DNA from: Escallonia rubra
Taxonomy: Eukaryota > Streptophyta > Magnoliopsida > Escalloniales > Escalloniaceae
Direction of reading: 5' to 3'
DNA: 64,000 nt
NCBI GenBank assembly: GCA_033065855.1
Contig: JAVXUO010002227.1
Coordinates: 186,001-250,000 of the forward strand
The notes under the pieces: model-generated
What the model saw: the letters and a program-made list of their open reading frames with translations, nothing else
Databases searched by the model: none
What the model was told of the DNA's origin: nothing
Position numbers and translations under genes: made by a program
Shown here: positions 1-11,190 of the stretch, piece by piece
How positions within the stretch are numbered: position 1 is the first letter of the stretch
Layout of the letters: the number at the start of each line of letters is the position of its first letter

Positions 1-860
1 GGAGTTACTGTAATGGAAGAATGCTATGAGAGTGTGTGCAAGAGAGACACTGAGAAGCGTGAGATATGGATTATGGATAGAGATTTGTACATGATTTGAG
101 GATGGACTTGGTTGTGGTAGGTGTGGAGATGGGAAAGCTGTGAGGCGGTGGTTTGGCAACAGCTGCAGTTGCTTTGACGGAGGTGAGTGATTAGAGGAGA
201 AAATTAACACTAATTTTCCTTGTTTTTTCATTTTGTTTTGTGGTCATTAAACTGATACATCATCTAGAAATGCAAGCAAATTGCGCAGCCGTGACAACGA
301 TACGTGTTTTTAAGATGTCTTTTTTGTTAGTGACAAATTTGTCTTTAGTAAAAAATATTTTTCACGGTGCGGTTGCGGGTTTCTATCTCTATAGAGGGGT
401 TAAGGACCGCTTGATTTGCCTCTTCAATTCTAATGGTGCATTTTGGGTCAAGGCTATGAAGTTGCTACAAGCTTGACACTAATTGAGGGATTTTGCAGAT
501 TTAATAGCCTAGCAGGTCAAAGCTTAATGTGGCATATATGCAGGACCCACGGTAGCTATTATGGCAAAGTAAAGTTTTAGGTAAGCCTATTTAATTCTTT
601 TGGACATCCCCTTTGAGATTGTTCCTACTATGTCAGTTTGACTAAGAAGAAATGTACAAATTCTGGCATTATTTTACTGATCAAATAATCAACTAACCAA
701 TAGATTGGGAGGGTGACCCATCACCTAATATAGTTGTGTTTCACATGCTACCTATTTATTAGTTCGAGGGTGGACCTTAATTGCACATCGCTCAATACAT
801 TTTCGTGCAAGTTGCGGTAATGTCTTAAGCATGATCATATTGTTGAACCACTTTTTTTAT
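1..860. other. Intergenic, no gene seen
   Basis: AT-rich sequence with no protein frame that resembles a known family. The longest frames are short and have no ATG start. Nothing is called here. Confidence 0.5.
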
Positions 861-1095
861 GATAAAAATTTGGTGGCTCCCTAGTTATAAAAAGTTTCTT
901 ACAACTCGTTGTATAGTTATAATTAATGGTCGTTAAATATTTTAGTGACCTTTTTTTAGTAATACTTTTAGTGACATCTCTGAAAATACTTTCATTTAAT
1001 AAAAATTACTGAAAATATTTAACGACCATTAATTATCTCTATACAAGACGTTGTAGGAATTTTTCGACAACCCAGATAGTGGCCATTTTTTTTTC
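861..1095. mobile_element. MITE-like inverted repeat
   Basis: The left arm (about 866-948) and right arm (about 1011-1092) are imperfect reverse complements. The best-matched core is TAATTAATGGTCGTTAAATA on the left and its complement on the right. The interior is about 60 bp of AT-rich sequence without coding. Size and structure fit a miniature inverted-repeat element. A related, more diverged copy lies at 18937-19160. The target duplication is not clear, so the superfamily is not assigned. Confidence 0.6.
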
Positions 1096-1371
1096 TTTTT
1101 TAATAGATCAGCTTTTTGAGTAGATGATAACTTAACATGATATCATAACTTTGATTTGGTAAGGTCTTGTGTTTCATCTTTTTGCTTGCAAATTTGGTCT
1201 CCTTATGGTATAATTTGCACTCCGTTTATTTGCGCACTTGATGATGGTGCACCTTAATTTCTCTTTTCACATACAATCAAGGGTTTTCACGTGAAGGGAA
1301 GTATTAAATGATGATAATATTGTTAGACACATTCCTTAATAACTTCAATTTTAGAGCATATGATAACTTTA

Positions 1372-2796
1372 ACGTTAAATATACTTTAGTACCCCGAAAG
1401 TATCCTAAAATCTCACTTGAAGGTCCAAATGCTTATTTTTTTTAAAACATAAAATGGTCTGTAGTTTCAAATTCGCAATAAGTAAGGACTTCCGTCCAAA
1501 TTCCTAATGTTCTAGCCAAAACCTTCGGGGGCAATTTTGTCAAGCCAGCTCTGTTTTTTCAAACCCTACCATCACTACCTGCTTAGTTTTCATCACCATT
1601 TTCACCACGCTTTTCTGCCCATCATCCTTCGCCAGAAAGCACCACCTCTTCAACTTTCGATCGCCCAATATCTACCTGGAGTCCCTCACCTGGGACCCCT
1701 CCGCCGAGCACTTTGTCGTGGGCTCCCTCCGCCATCGCACCCTCCTCTTCATCTTCGACGCTGCTGTCGTTGCCACCTTTGTCTCCTCCTCCCTCCTCGG
1801 CCTCGCGCTCTACCATCCCCGTTGTTGCCTTATCGTCGTCATCCACTCCCCTCCCTCCCCTTACTATTCCTTCTTTGCCCTCGCTGCCTACAACCTCCCT
1901 TCCCGCCACCGCCTCTTCCTCACCCCCCTATACGAACCCAACGCCACCGACTCCGTCGCAGGCACCAACGACGTCGCCACCAACTTTTCTGGCAACGCCT
2001 ACGTCACCAACTCCACAAGTAACCTCATCTAGTAAGTCAACCTCGAAGGCGAAGCCACCATCCTCTCTAGATCTCCGTTTTTCACAGCTAATCCGGTGGA
2101 GCACGACATGTCGTACAACTTCTGTAGGCTCAACGAGATTGCTTACATTAGCAAGGGCTACCTCATTGTGATCCAATCGAATACCTGGAAACTTTTCAAA
2201 GTCAACGCTGACGACGAGTCAACGGGGACGGGTCTGTTAAACAAGGACTTAACTGTGGGTGACGAGATCGGTGTCAAGAGTCAGTGTGACTTTTGATTTG
2301 GGACGGGGTGGTCGGCGGTGTGAATTTTTGTTTGCTGCAATGGGGTTGGCGAGGTAGTTGGCGAGGTGACTTTTGGTTTGCGACGGGGTTTATAGAGGTG
2401 GTGATGGATCTAGGGATGTTGGGGCATTGGCGAGGTCGGAACGGGGCTGGGATGTGGAGACTACAATAGGTGACAATGGTTTCGGTCGTTTTTTTGGTGC
2501 TGTCACGGCTCCTCGCCGGTGACCAACGCCTCTGTTTTTTTCGGCCGTGGGTAGGGCTTGGGAATGGGGCTGGCTATGATTTGTAAATTAGGATTAAACT
2601 AGGGTTTTGAAAAAAATAAGGCTGGCTTGGCAAAATTGTCCCTGACGCTTTTGCCTAGAATGTTAGGAATTTGGACATAAATCTTTACTTATTGCGAATT
2701 TGAAACTACAGACCCTTTTGTATAAAAAAAAATAAACTTTTGGACCCTTAAGTGAGATTTATAGGTACTTTCAGGGTACTTACGTGTATTTAACCC
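1372..2796. mobile_element. Pack-MULE carrying an SMP-30-like gene fragment
   Basis: Two long terminal inverted repeats bound this 1.4-kb element: about 1372-1566 and the reverse complement of about 2598-2796. They match over most of about 190 bp, for example the shared core TTTCAAATTCGCAATAAGTA. Long inverted repeats enclosing a GC-richer host gene fragment are the hallmark of Pack-MULEs (non-autonomous Mutator-like elements). Flanks read ATAACTTTA and TAACCTTTC, a plausible but degenerate 9-bp target duplication. No transposase is present, so it could only have moved using one supplied from elsewhere. Confidence 0.75.
1541..2296 (+). pseudogene. SMP-30/gluconolactonase/LRE-like protein, captured fragment
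   Basis: One reading frame (the frame of position 1718) gives a hydrophobic leader (FITIFTTLFC), then FRSPNIYLESLTWDPSAEHF, VGSLRHRT, FFALAAYNL, NAYVTNSTSN, VNLEGEA, then CRLNEIAYISKGYL and LLNKDLTV. This order matches the N-terminal half of plant calcium-dependent phosphotriesterase-like beta-propeller proteins, which are secreted or vacuolar. The frame is broken by two adjacent stops (TAG TAA, 2030-2035) where the family has Trp-Lys before VNLEGEA. No ATG is found at the expected start, and the homology ends near 2280. The protein cannot be made intact. The fragment lies between the inverted repeats of a Mutator-like element, so it was probably captured from a gene elsewhere. The exact substrate of the parent family is not known to me. 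Confidence 0.8.
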
Positions 2797-2810
2797 TAAC
2801 CTTTCGGAAT

Positions 2811-3217
2811 GAGAAAAACAAATGCAATTTAACCAAGACCTAGTAGACAAACTTCTAGCTCTCTCCAAGAATTGACTTGTCTTGTTGAGATGCTTCTGAG
2901 CAATTTCAGGATATTTACGCATATTTAATCCTAACTTTAAAGCAACGCTAGCTTTTCGGAGGAGAAAAACAAATGCAATTTAACCAAGACCAAGTAGACA
3001 AACTTCTAGCTCGCTCCAAGAATTGACTTGTCTTGTTGAGATGCTTCTGAGCAATTTCAGGATATTTACGTATATTTAATCCTAACTTTAAAGCAACGCT
3101 AGCTTTTCGGAGGAGAAAAACAAATGCAATTTAACCAAGACCAAGTAGACAAACTTCTGACTCGTTCGAAGAATTGACTTGTCTTCTTGAGGTGATTCTA
3201 AGAAATTCGGGGACACA
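2811..3217. repeat. 151-bp tandem repeat, about 2.7 copies
   Basis: Units start at 2811, 2962 and 3113, each beginning GAGAAAAACAAATGCAATTT. The first two are nearly identical and the third is shorter and more diverged. Each of the first two units contains a stretch (TATTTAATCCTAAC type) resembling the outer end of the adjacent Mutator-like element (GTATTTAACCCTAAC), so the repeat appears to incorporate the terminus of that element. Confidence 0.85.
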
Positions 3218-3363
3218 ACATCAAGCCATCAAATTAGACTTGTTCAAAATTTGACATCCAATTTATCTAGAAACAGGTATGAGAATTATGTGCAAAAATT
3301 TGGTAAAAAGATCAAGACTTAAAGTGATTGATTAACCAGAAGCTAATTACTAATTAGCCCCTG

Positions 3364-4080
3364 TCATCTAACAGTAGATGCAACAGTATGAGCCCACCAT
3401 TTGAGACTATCTTTCATGTCCATTTCATCACTCAAAGCAGGAACCCTCCAATTCATCAATGGATTAACCTTCTCTCTTCTTCCCAAAACTTCCCATGCTT
3501 CAGAAAGATAAGGCCTTGGAACTAAGGATTCTTTAACAGTAATACTACCTTCTTGTTGTTGTTGATGATGATTACGATGATCTTTTTCCTCTCCTAACCT
3601 TTGCAACCCAGGAATGATTTCAACCAAGCTTGATTCTTTATCCTCTTCAGAGAACACGAAACCCAGATCCATAAACCCTTTTAGCTCTTCAAATTCAAGG
3701 TCTGATAAGCTCTTGGTCACACCTCTTTTTTTGACTAACCTTCCTTTCATACTTCCAAACCTCTTTGGCTTTCTCGATTCTTCCTGTACTGCAACTTCTT
3801 TTCCTGAAAGGATAGTCTGGAGATGTGGAGTCAATAGCACAGAATTGGGAGAGAGAGTATCAGAGCTAAAGCTTGTGAGGGCGCTAAGTTGGTCACTCTT
3901 GGACCTCATAAGGATTGATGGTAGGCTTGAAAACTTCGGCCCTGATGTGGCGTTTTCTTCAACTCCTTGATCTGGGTCTGCTTCATCAATTGCTGAATTC
4001 GAAGAAACAGATTGTTGCTTGAAGATTTCAAGATTGAACCAGCAAGCATCAAAGAGGTTTAGGATACCTTCTGGGTCCAT
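3364..4080 (-). CDS. DUF1685 family protein
   Basis: A complete, intron-free 238-residue protein of the plant-specific DUF1685 family. The N-terminus MDPEGILNLFDACWFNLEIF is typical. The domain core TKSLSDLEFEELKGFMDLGF lies near residues 120-140, followed by SLVEIIPGLQRLG. After a Gln-rich linker come RPYLSEAWEV and the C-terminal signature MDMKDSLKWWAHTVASTVR. The frame extends upstream to an ATG at 4173, but a TATA box at about 4162-4169 would place transcription start downstream of that codon, so the ATG at 4080 is chosen. The molecular function of the family is unknown; the protein is probably intracellular, with no signal peptide or membrane segment. This is the best-supported intact protein gene of the window. 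Confidence 0.9.
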   Translation of the reverse strand: MDPEGILNLFDACWFNLEIFKQQSVSSNSAIDEADPDQGVEENATSGPKFSSLPSILMRSKSDQLSALTSFSSDTLSPNSVLLTPHLQTILSGKEVAVQEESRKPKRFGSMKGRLVKKRGVTKSLSDLEFEELKGFMDLGFVFSEEDKESSLVEIIPGLQRLGEEKDHRNHHQQQQEGSITVKESLVPRPYLSEAWEVLGRREKVNPLMNWRVPALSDEMDMKDSLKWWAHTVASTVR

Positions 4081-4159
4081 AAACTGCAGCTTCTTGAGAG
4101 GACTATTGAACTTTGTGGGGTTAGAGCTGAATATGAGAGAGACTTTGCCTCTATGGGGC

Positions 4160-4171
4160 CTTATATATATC
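4160..4171 (-). promoter_or_regulatory. TATA box of the DUF1685 gene
   Basis: On the minus strand the sequence reads TATATATAAGG, about 85 bases upstream of the chosen ATG. Spacing predicts a transcription start near 4130 and a 5' leader of about 50 bases. Confidence 0.65.
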
Positions 4172-4199
4172 ACTTGGTTGACAGGACTGACCTTTATAT

Positions 4200-7002
4200 G
4201 ATGCAGAAATTACGAAAAGACTTCAGCTAGTTACTTGCACGTTTTGCATATTAATTGGTGGTTCACGGGAAGTAAAATATTACTTTCTTGACCACGAGGC
4301 TTTCATTGTCAATCTAAAGATGTTTAATTTGAAATGGAATTTGCTTTTGCCGATGCTTTTTACTTGCTAATATTAAGATCATCACAAAGACGTGTGTTCA
4401 GCAAAAGTAGGTTATTAAATATTACTAGGTTCCCGAGTTTTTGTACATGCAAAACTAGTTTCAACCTAATGTATTAATTAATGTATCTCTTGAAACGTCG
4501 TTTGATTGGCAAGTTACTGCATATTAGGTCGAAACGTAGGATATGTGTACTCCGATTTGATAGTAATTTGTCTAGAATCTATTAAGTAGTCTTTAAACAA
4601 TTTGACCTTAGTGGTCATGTTTAATTTTTGTTACTTTATAACTACATAGAGTTACGGGTATGTCCTGACTCACTAGCTGTTTGTATTGCCCGAAGAAAAC
4701 TGACCAAACTTTGTAATCTTTATTATCAATGACATTCTCCCATTATAAAAAAAAGAAAAAGAAGAAGCAGATTATTTTTAGCGACAATCAAAGTTACAAA
4801 TAATATCTAGTATTCTCACGAAAAGCAAGTTTGTTCGAGGTGATTGAGATAGCATGTGATGACGAAGATAATAAATTGATTTACTCACCCTAACTTTTCA
4901 CTACTTGAAAGTAATAAGTTTTGAGTACGACACTAAATATTTTTAAAAAAAATTTGAAAATTATACTAGTAATATTTATTGGAATACTTCATTCATATGA
5001 AGTTAGGACACCAAGTCTGCCCAAAACGAACTTAGCATGTCACATTCAGTACTCCCCATTTTTAATACCCCTTTTCAGCCGCTCCTTCAAGGAAAAAAAG
5101 GAAGAAGAAATTATTCCAAAACTAGATGCGAGTTCACTCATTGTTGTCACATTAAATTTTTGTTGTTGTTGCTAAGCGATAATTCTATTAACTAAAAAAC
5201 CGAAGTACAAGGAAAGAGCATCGAACGATTGACTTTGAAGATAACATTGGCCAACATGGTCTCAGAGAAAAATAAAAAAGAGTAACTGTAATCAGGAGAA
5301 TAAACTAAAGTAATAACACGGTGAAAATGATGCAAAATTTGTATCAAATTCAAGGGTCGGTCCAAATGAAAGGTTACGGAACTACCGTCGTAAGCATCAT
5401 CAGAGCCAACGATCGCGATACGAGAACCTCCCAAGACCGATCTACTAGATCCGAAGCTAGATGCAAACATGAGGTGGCTTTTCGTTTTGGATGTTACTCG
5501 ATGCAAACAGAAGATGCTTACTTGGGATGATAATAACAATGACGCCAATGGTGACTCCAGATCTGACTTGGTGGTGATGGATGCCATCTGCATTTGGATA
5601 GGAAGTTACATTTTGGTGGCATGACATGCCTATTACTGTACTGGATAAGAAGCTACATCACATTCCATATCATATGATGGTTTTGTTGCCTTTCATGCTC
5701 CAAATATAGGTATGTGCGATGGTTGAGCAATCACGGTTGGTTCAATAAGGAGCATTAATGTTTAAACTAATCAAAGGAATACTTTTTATTGTTTAATAAA
5801 TGAAAAAAGAATTAATCTGAACTGAAAATTGTTAGCCCTATAATTTTATTCGTTTCACACACACACACATAGATATAGTGAAAAGGGTAATTAAAGTAAT
5901 TTATTAAAAAAAACGTAAAGCAGCATCCTACTGCTTCTAATACTTGCCGTTTATTTAATCAAAGAAAAAAAGAACTACAATATAAGAAAAATGACTTATT
6001 CGGTATCTTTGGTAATATACATTCATAACACATGACAGGAGTCACAATCTTTTTAGGAGGTCCTTAAAGGAGATCACTTTTTAAATAAAATTCACAATCA
6101 GATCAAGACTACATGATCAGATAAGAGCAACTTCCCCCCTCCCCATAGAATTGCAATGGCTTCACGGAAGATCCGTTGATTTATGCCGTCTATTTATGGT
6201 TAAAGAAAAAGTAAGAATTGAAAGTGGTCCGACTTTGGAGATCGAGACATGTGTGCTATAAATGCTGTCTTTTTTTCATCTTTTCAATGTTAAGCCGTCA
6301 CCGAAGACATATACGTAAAGAGAGTGTTAAATCTGACTCCTGCAGTACGAGTTTAAAATTTTCGCTAAAGTTATTTTTTTTAAAACGTAAAACAACTGTA
6401 TTTAGCGTCAGGTTCATCTGATATATGACTTCTATGCATGTGAATGTGAATGGAACTGACTTCCGGAGAATATTACTACTAGTCTACTGCCAATGTTTGG
6501 CTTAGTACACAAAAAGATGCCCGTGACAAAATCAGGACACGGAAGGATCAAAATGAACATGTGGACTTTTCTTGAAAAATTAGAATACTATATAGTACCT
6601 TGTCCTTGTACGAAATTCTGATTCCTCTCGAGGGTCTTTACGTAAAATGCTGTACTCCGTACTCGAATATTCTGACACGGATCTTTGAATGCCGCGAGTG
6701 AGTCCGGTCAACTACGGCGCGTTGAGTCGAGTCCCACGTGCAGGTGTCAGCGGCAGTGGGTACCACGTGCGAGCCTGATGGTAAGTGCCAACTAGTTGCC
6801 ATGTCATCACACGGGCAAAGTCCGCTTGGTTACTATTTTTCTATTAATTAATTAATTACATGTCATCATCATATGGGCAAAGACTCCGTCTGGTTACTAC
6901 TTATTTTCTAACAATTAAATGGGGAGAATCTCAATAATGTACTAGTTTCTTATTCTATGCATCCCCACGAGAACACTATACTACAATGAGTCTCAATAAT
7001 GT
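4200..7002. other. Intergenic, no gene recognised
   Basis: AT-rich, with a short CA microsatellite near 5858. A 133-codon minus-strand frame (5192-5593) has an ATG but no family resemblance that I can see. Two G-box cores (CACGTG) lie at 6735-6740 and 6764-6769. Nearby a roughly 35-bp stretch is imperfectly repeated (about 6799-6843 and 6861-6911). No transcription unit can be assigned to them. Confidence 0.4.
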
Positions 7003-7010
7003 ACTACGGA

Positions 7011-8150
7011 TAGGGCTGTAAATGAACAGAGTTGTTCACGAACAGCTCGATGTTCGTTCTCTCAAAAACTCGTTCATGTTCGTTCATGTAATAAGTGAAC
7101 CGAACACGAACACAATTTTAGGGCTCGTTTATTAAACGAGCCGAGTTTGAACATAATGATGTTTGTTTATTTATGTTCGTGAACAAGAGGGCTCGTTTAT
7201 TTAACGAGCCGAACACGAGCCGAGTTCTTTTATATGTTCATTTACTATTTACGGTATATAACCTACACAAAAATATCTATGCATTGGGTAGTGTGTTTGG
7301 GACGTGGAAGCCTGTGGTCCATTCCCCTCTCTATCACCAGACGTGGGTTTCATTTCATCAGACATTTCACACCCGTGCCCCCTCTCTCATCACTCATCAC
7401 GTCGGTCATCACAGTCACACCGCCGACCAGCCCACACCCCATGCCGCCGGCCAGACCACCGCCCACACCGCCTCCTTCTCTCAGATACTCGAACAGTCAA
7501 ACACCATCTGCCCCTCCCCTCTCTCACTCTCACTCACAGATCGCGTTACCTGTCTTCACCGTCGCCATCTCCCCGTCGCTACCTGTCTTCACCGTCGCCA
7601 TCTCCCCGTCGCCGGATTCAGCCTACGGCGCCAGATTCAACTTGCGTCGCCATGTGTTCCGAGCTGCAAATCTGCACAGCCACATCGCCATGTTTCCGAG
7701 CTGCAAATCTGCAAAGCCAGGGGCCTTAAGAGCATCAACCCGTTGTATATGTCTTCCTCACCGATCGATCGGGATCTATTTTTACAATGTTTTTATTTCG
7801 CATATGTCATTTGTATCTCCTATATGTGTACTTGATTTTTCTTAATTTCTCTTTTGTAACAGATTCTTGTTTTTGATTGCTTGAACAATTTGAGATTTTG
7901 AGTAAATTAGGGATTCGATTGAGGTTGAACACGAACTCGAGCCGAGTTTTCGAACTCGAGTTCAGCTCGTATAGTAAAACGAGTTGAACGAGCCGAGCCC
8001 GAGTTTCACCTTCACCAACTCGAGTCGAGTTCGAACATGGATGGTTTGGCTCTTGACGAACTCGAGCCGAGCTCAAACATGCCAAAATTTAAACGAACCG
8101 AGTTCGAACACACCCATGTTCGGCTCGAACTCGGTTCGTATACAGCCCTA
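7011..8150. mobile_element. Non-autonomous hAT element, 1,140 bp
   Basis: The element begins TAGGGCTGTA at 7011 and ends with the complement TACAGCCCTA at 8150. It is flanked by perfect 8-bp duplications ACTACGGA (7003-7010 and 8151-8158), the target-site length of hAT transposons. Subterminal regions are packed with variants of CGAACTCGAG/CGAGCCGAG on both sides, as expected for transposase-binding repeats. The interior (about 7300-7750) is GC-richer and looks like captured plant leader or exon sequence, but encodes nothing I recognise. No transposase is present. Confidence 0.9.
7547..7612. repeat. 33-bp perfect tandem duplication
   Basis: Two consecutive copies (7547-7579, 7580-7612) beginning TACCTGTCTTCACCGTCGCC, inside the GC-rich cargo of the hAT element. 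One copy follows the other directly without divergence, so the duplication is recent. Confidence 0.85.
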
Positions 8151-8158
8151 ACTACGGA

Positions 8159-9310
8159 GAGTCTTTCTAGCTCTCGTTTGTCGCTGAATTAGAAGTTAGC
8201 AGTTGTTTTTAAAATATATTTTTAGCAACAAAAAATAAAGAGAAAAATACATCTTAATTACTTGATAAGAATGTCATAAGATTACTCATATGTACAAAGA
8301 AGCACTGCTAAATATTAACTCTTAAAAGGAAGATGAGACTTTTCCTTTTCGAAATTTAAGTAACATGGCATGTGAGAGAGAGAGAGAGAGAAGGGAAGGG
8401 AAGAAAAAAGAGAATTACTAATTTGAAGTTTCTAAAAAAACGGCAAAGTATTTTGAGTTAATTTAGTAACTGGTCATGAAACAAATCCTAAATTATGATG
8501 TCATATCAATATTAGTAGTGTTATTCACAAACAAAAACAAAATATATACAAAAAAGTTGGAGACAATTACAGTTAGTCAACAAAACTAGAACATGAGGCA
8601 ATTATTTTGAATTAAAACCATCAAATCTACTTGATTATGTGCAAGTGTATTAATACGAGTATATATATAAGGGCCAAAATTTTAGATTGAAGTGGAGATA
8701 AAAAAAAAGTATGCATGCCCTGAAAGTAAAGGCGTGAGAGAGTGGGGGGGGGAGAGAGAGAGAAAAAAATAAATTCAAATTAGATTGAATAGGTGAGAGA
8801 GAGAGAGATCCAGATCATAATTAAAAAGGTGAGTAATACCAAAATTGTTTCAAAAAAATCAAAACAAAAGAGTCCACATGGCTACTTAAAAGAGTGTTCA
8901 AGCAAACGGTGACCGTATAATTTTTTCTCATGCTTCAGCTTTACTCTCTCTCTAACACACACACACTCTAAATTTGCAAGGTGTTGGTGAATAATGCTTA
9001 ATTTAATATTTTGAGAAGAAAGTTAAAAAAATGGATCAACAAACATAATTTTTTTGAGTATACAAAATGAATACAATAACAATTGTATTCAAATGGACAG
9101 AAGTTTTGTGTTTAAAAGGGCAAAATATGTATGGACATTTTATAGCTGAGGATACGTAACTAGCTAGTGATGATTTTTTTTCTAACTGTAGTAAATGACA
9201 ACTGCAAAATCCGAATTGATACGTTAGAGTGTTCAGTTCCATATTTGCTAATGTTTGTCTACACTCATTTAGTACTAAAACTATAATTATGAATACCGTA
9301 TTTGATTGCG
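8159..9310. other. Intergenic with GA microsatellites
   Basis: AT-rich with several GA tracts (about 8374-8392, 8750-8762, 8793-8808) and a CA/CT tract near 8940-8970. No gene is seen. Confidence 0.4.
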
Positions 9311-9317
9311 TACTGTT

Positions 9318-11190
9318 TTCTTCGTGAAATGGTACGTACGGATACCGGTATCGTCTTGGTACTGTCTCAAATTTGTCATTAATAATATATATTTGTAATA
9401 TTCAATTATTGGTGAACTGATAATATATACATTTATTTTCTTACTCACAACTTCTCTATGATAAACTCTTTGTCCTATAATGCTTAAATTACCTTAGTTT
9501 TCAAATAAAATTTTTGTTTTCAAATAAGCTGTTTGTTTTCATACAGTGACATTAGAACCAAATAACTTATTCAATTGAATTACCTCCTATAAGATTATCT
9601 CCTTTTTCAACGATCTCATTTGCAAATTCTTATGTAAGAAGAAGCTATTTGTTTCATAATAATGTTTTTGAGTTCAAGAATAAGCTATTTTTGTGTGTGT
9701 GCGTACTTGTGTGTAAAACAATACATCATATAGACGAAAAATATATGATCAAAGCTTTCAAGTATGATGTAAATCAAAGTTAAGTAAAGATTGAAAACTT
9801 ATAAGAAAATATTTTGAAAATTGTAATGAATATTACGAGCAATAGGCTACAGACGCTTTGATTAGTATAATAAAACTTAGAGTATTTTTCTATTGGGATT
9901 ATTACAGCAATGTTTCTGAAGTTAGGATAAAATTACAGTCAAAGACATTAAGTTAAAAGGTATAAGTTGTGTCCTTCCATCAATAGTCCGTTAAAAAATT
10001 ATACATTTGGATGATGTCACCCAATACGTATTTTTGAAATACCAATACTACCCTTATTACAGATTTAATTTTTTTTTTCAAATTTGTATTTTTTTTCCTT
10101 TTTGATAAAGCCTATTTTCACACACACACACTCTCTCTCTCTCTCTCTCTCTCTCTACACCTGTTGCCCCCCGGTCGCCCCACCCTCCCCTTAGGTAAAC
10201 CCATTGCTCCCCCCCATCCCTACCCCCACCCTCTCTTCCCTAGAACCGAGATTGACCACTGGCGCCAAGACCACCGGTGCACCACCACCAAAGCCGCACC
10301 AAAACCACCGAATCAGCATAGACACTGGCATCATCGCAGTGCCATCGATCCCTAATACATGACCTAATACCCAAATCACCTTATCACAGCACCGCCGGCA
10401 CCCACATCAGCCACCACCGGCATCATCGCAGCGCCGTTGGTATCCTAATCCACGTCCCAAGACCCAAACCACAGCTGCCCCATCACAGCGTCGCTGGCAC
10501 CCATCTATATCGCCCGCTGGACAACCACCACATCGCCCACCGGACCATCTACCAGAATCGGGTGGTGCACCATTGTGGGAACCCAAAATCTACCATCTCT
10601 CTTCCCCTACTTCCCTTGTTCATTACAAGCACAACCCTGTCAAGACGATTTTATCATTTCTTCTTTTCCACTTTTACAAATCTGTTTCCATTTGCTTTTT
10701 GTGGTAGATAGTTAGTGATGTTGCTATGATGCAGAGGTGGTGTTGAGGTGGTTGGAATTGCAGGGGCAAGAGAAAGACTAGGAAAGAAATAAACAAATGG
10801 CATTTGAAACTCTTACGTCATGGATAATTTGGTCTTTTTGTTCCAAACCTTTATGTATTTGAGTATTCCGTTTAGTCAACGGATATAAGTATAATTTGTC
10901 CAAACTAATGGACACGCCTGTAATTTCACTCTAACATTAGGGACATTGCTGTAATTATCCATGTTCTATTTAGTTTTTATATGTTCAATATGCAAATTTT
11001 CTAACAAAACGTGTTACATTTACTTTTTTTTAAGGAACCTATCAAAACACAATATCTCGGCCGATATCACCTGTACCGGGCGGTACAACCGGTATAGAGC
11101 GAAATTTTGATCGATACAAAATGTAAGGAGTATCGTACTAGTAGAAGGCAAAAGCGGTACGTACCGGCAGGTACGAGATTGATAACTATG
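9318..11190. mobile_element. Possible decayed element with CGGTAC-rich ends
   Basis: The left part (about 9318-9372) has GGTACGTACGGATACCGGTA and the right part (about 11050-11190) is rich in CGGTACGTACCGG-type motifs ending near GAGATTGATAAC. Such GGTACC-rich ends occur on some plant hAT-like elements. A Mutator-like element lies between them. The boundaries and the pairing of the two ends are not proven. Confidence 0.3.
9895..10961. mobile_element. Mutator-like element, non-autonomous
   Basis: The ends are inverted repeats: GGGATTATTACAGCAATG at 9895 and, on the opposite strand, TGGATAATTACAGCAATG from 10961. Flanks TTTTCTATT (9886-9894) and TGTTCTATT (10962-10970) agree at 8 of 9 positions, fitting a 9-bp Mutator target duplication. 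The interior has a CT microsatellite (about 10130-10155) and a GC-rich proline/histidine-codon tract (about 10160-10560) with internal near-repeats. No recognisable captured gene and no transposase are present. The related element at 48696-49657 shares the terminal pattern. Confidence 0.75.

Noticed and set aside
1537-2022. Pro/His-rich open frames on both strands over 1537-2171
   Set aside because: They are alternative-frame shadows of the GC-rich SMP-30-like fragment; only the frame of 1718 gives family motifs.
2811-3217. Regularly spaced repeats considered as CRISPR-like
   Set aside because: Units are 151 bp and contiguous with no unique spacers, in a eukaryotic genome.
5192-5593. 133-codon minus-strand frame with ATG
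   Set aside because: No recognised motif, no promoter signal and AT-rich context; too weak to call a gene.
6735-6769. Two CACGTG G-boxes as a promoter
   Set aside because: No gene with a recognisable start lies downstream on either strand within a reasonable distance.
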